Assembly: GCF_014635345.1 (NCBI RefSeq)
Contig: NZ_BMCU01000001.1
Coordinates: 620,001 to 684,000, forward strand
Source: Rhodococcoides trifolii
GTDB taxonomy: Bacteria; Actinomycetota; Actinomycetes; Mycobacteriales; Mycobacteriaceae
DNA: 64,000 nt
Reading direction: 5' to 3'
This document shows positions 62,546-64,000 of this stretch, in pieces. The notes below the pieces were generated by a model. That model was given only the letters and a program-made list of their open reading frames with translations. It was not told the origin of the DNA and did not search any database. Made by a program: the position numbers and the translations under genes. Positions within the stretch are counted from its first letter, which is position 1; each line of letters starts with the position of its first letter.

Positions 62546-63583
62546 ATGGCTGTTTTCGACGATCTGTCCCGCCGGTCGGCCGGTCCCCGCTCGCTGCGGC
62601 TTCGGGGTCTTGTTTTGGCCGTCATCCTCGTGCTCGTCGCTGTTCTTCTGTACAAGTACGCCGTGGGCGACTTCAAGAACAAGTTCGACGTCACCATCGA
62701 CACCGTTTCTGTCGGTGACGGTTTGGCCGTGGGGTCCGATGTCAAGTACCGCGGTCTGCCGGTCGGGCGGGTGGACGAGATCGAGGCGCTCGGTTTCGGG
62801 CAACAACGGGTGCACGCGAGTATCGATCCGGCGTCGGCGAACGCGCTCACCGACGACACGACGGTTCGGTTCTCGTCGGCAACCGTGTTCGGAGCGACGG
62901 TCATCGAGCTGTTCTCCGAGGGCAAGGGCAACCCGCTGCGTCAGGATTCCGTGCTGAAGCTGGGACCCGAGACCGAAACTGCAACGGTCACCGGCGTTTT
63001 CCGCCGACTCGCGGGCCTCACCGACGTGCTGGACGCAGACAACACCAATCGCGTACTCGACCTGATGTCGCGGGTGTCGACCGAGTTCGGCGACAGCCTG
63101 AAGCCGTTCTTCGACACCGCTCAGATGCTGGCGGAGACGCAGCGTGCACCGCTCGGTTGGAAGCTCCAGCGCGGTGCAGTGCTGGCCGACGGACTGGGGG
63201 CGTCGATCGGACCGGTGACGGACGTGGTCAGCCAGGTGGTGAACAGCAGTGAGTACTTCGAGAACCCGGTGAACCGGGACCGCGCCATCAAGGCGATGTC
63301 CGGGCTGGGAACGGGCCTCACCGTTCCTCTCGGCGATCTGTTCCGAGACAACAATCCGAACCTGAAACCGCTCCTGGACACCACCTTCGACATCCTGCTG
63401 CCGGTTGCGTTGTCCGCGGGGACGTTGGCCCCGTCGTATCAGCGAATTCCCGGAGTGTTGAAGGGGATCGACGATGCGTTTCCCAACGTCGACGGAAAGA
63501 CACAGTTGCAGCTCGCCGTGATCGTGAAGAACATGCCCACGCTCGCGGGCCCCGTGGCGATGTTCGCCGGAGGCGCGCAATGA
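62546..63583 (+). CDS. MceA-type substrate-binding protein
   Basis: A 345-residue MCE/MlaD-domain protein. One N-terminal helix (GLVLAVILVLVAVLLYKYAV, about 25–45) anchors it; the MCE domain follows (~50–130: KFDVTIDTVSVGDGLAVGSD, YRGLPVGRVDEIEAL, VRFSSATVFGATVIELFSEG). The rest is helical, as in Mce proteins that form hexameric tubes carrying lipids or sterols across the cell envelope. The ATG at 62546 follows GGGG. The ATG of the next gene overlaps its stop. It is the first of the usual six mce genes; the lipid substrate is not known. Confidence 0.92.
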   Translation: MAVFDDLSRRSAGPRSLRLRGLVLAVILVLVAVLLYKYAVGDFKNKFDVTIDTVSVGDGLAVGSDVKYRGLPVGRVDEIEALGFGQQRVHASIDPASANALTDDTTVRFSSATVFGATVIELFSEGKGNPLRQDSVLKLGPETETATVTGVFRRLAGLTDVLDADNTNRVLDLMSRVSTEFGDSLKPFFDTAQMLAETQRAPLGWKLQRGAVLADGLGASIGPVTDVVSQVVNSSEYFENPVNRDRAIKAMSGLGTGLTVPLGDLFRDNNPNLKPLLDTTFDILLPVALSAGTLAPSYQRIPGVLKGIDDAFPNVDGKTQLQLAVIVKNMPTLAGPVAMFAGGAQ

Positions 63584-64000
63584 GCCGGCGTGCAGAGGTG
63601 AAGTCCACGGCCGCAGGCATTCCCACCGGAACCCTGGTGAAGCTCGGTGTCTTCGCAGCGGTGGCCATCCTGTGTCTGGTCCTCGTCGGCGGCGCTCTTC
63701 GGAACGGTTCCGGAGACGATCGGTCGCCGTACGACGCCCGTTTCGGTGACGTGTCCGGCCTGTACGAAGGCGACGACGTCCGCATGTCCGGCGTGCTGGT
63801 CGGAACGGTCACCGGCGTCGACCTCGACGGCGCGCAAGCCAAGGTGTCCTTCGACGTCGATGCCGATCGCGAACTGCGCACCACGACGAAAGCCGCTGTG
63901 CGCTACCAGAACCTGCTCGGCCAGCGGTATCTGGAGTTGGTGCCGTCGGACGACCGGGGATCGGAACTACCGTCGGGATCGACGATCAGCGACGACATGA
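63580..64000 (+). CDS. MceB-type protein (3' truncated by window edge)
   Basis: The second MCE protein of the operon, of which 140 residues are inside the window. It has one N-terminal helix (LVKLGVFAAVAILCLVLVGG, about 20–40) and the MCE domain (YDARFGDVSGLYEGDDVRMS, VRYQNLLGQRYLELVPSDD). The start overlaps the MceA stop by 4 bp (ATGA), so translation is coupled. The gene continues past the right edge. Confidence 0.92.
   Translation, partial: MSRRAEVKSTAAGIPTGTLVKLGVFAAVAILCLVLVGGALRNGSGDDRSPYDARFGDVSGLYEGDDVRMSGVLVGTVTGVDLDGAQAKVSFDVDADRELRTTTKAAVRYQNLLGQRYLELVPSDDRGSELPSGSTISDDM

Overview
The window is high-GC, gene-dense chromosomal DNA with frequent GTG starts. I read it as a Nocardiales actinomycete, most probably Rhodococcus or a close relative. 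The grounds are a mycobacterial-type yrbE/mce operon, a RamB–isocitrate lyase–3-hydroxyacyl-CoA dehydrogenase block, a HrcA/CIRCE-controlled stand-alone GroEL, many Lys/Arg-poor lipoproteins, an MpaB-family oxygenase, and pieces of a rhodococcal/mycobacterial propane-monooxygenase-type operon. Several neighbours (groEL2, a prolyl oligopeptidase, lpd, ramB, aceA, fadB2) recall the order seen around Rv0440–Rv0468 of Mycobacterium tuberculosis. I found no rRNA, tRNA, CRISPR array, insertion sequence or prophage.

Layout. 1–2.9 kb: the 3' end of an AidB-like acyl-CoA dehydrogenase, small conserved proteins, a LysR regulator with a long basic tail, and a DUF427 protein. 2.9–6.5 kb: a tight three-gene signalling unit made of a response regulator fused to a thioredoxin-reductase-like flavoprotein, a cyclic-nucleotide-domain histidine kinase, and a UBP-type zinc-finger protein. 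6.5–11.3 kb: a secreted protein, a DMT-type membrane protein, a HAD phosphatase, and groEL under two CIRCE operators. 11.3–13 kb: lipoproteins and an epoxide-hydrolase-like protein. 13–17 kb: an asparagine/aspartate utilisation operon (aspA, permease, asparaginase). 16.9–18.3 kb: a divergent MpaB-oxygenase/TetR pair that shares a 45-bp palindrome. 18.4–23.2 kb: an accessory set typical of propane/acetone monooxygenase operons (amidohydrolase, DUF59 protein, alcohol dehydrogenase, small monooxygenase) plus an AcoR/MimR-like regulator, but no monooxygenase genes.

23.2–36.6 kb: a LigD-type polymerase domain, a truncated hemoglobin, a flavin amine oxidase, htpG, a GH15 enzyme between two related lipoproteins, zwf, a 38-residue amphipathic peptide gene, PspC, an SDR, and an acyl-CoA dehydrogenase-like protein. 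36.9–41.5 kb: an alpha-oxoamine synthase translationally coupled to an epimerase fused to a partial hydrolase domain, then ppk2 and a hydrolase. 41.5–49.8 kb: a prolyl oligopeptidase, an envelope-polysaccharide group (GH26 lipoprotein, GT2 synthase, GT39/83-like transferase), a dipeptidase and an aldo/keto reductase. 49.8–59.7 kb: lpd, a hydrolase, allophanate hydrolase, ramB and aceA. 59.8–64 kb: fadB2 and the start of a yrbE/mce operon that runs off the window.

The most distinctive items are the redox/phosphorelay/zinc-finger trio, the propane-type accessory operon without its oxygenase, the amphipathic micro-peptide, the oxoamine-synthase/reductase pair, and a family of palindromic intergenic repeats with three copies that overlap stop codons. 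Functions are assigned from motifs read by eye; no database search was run.
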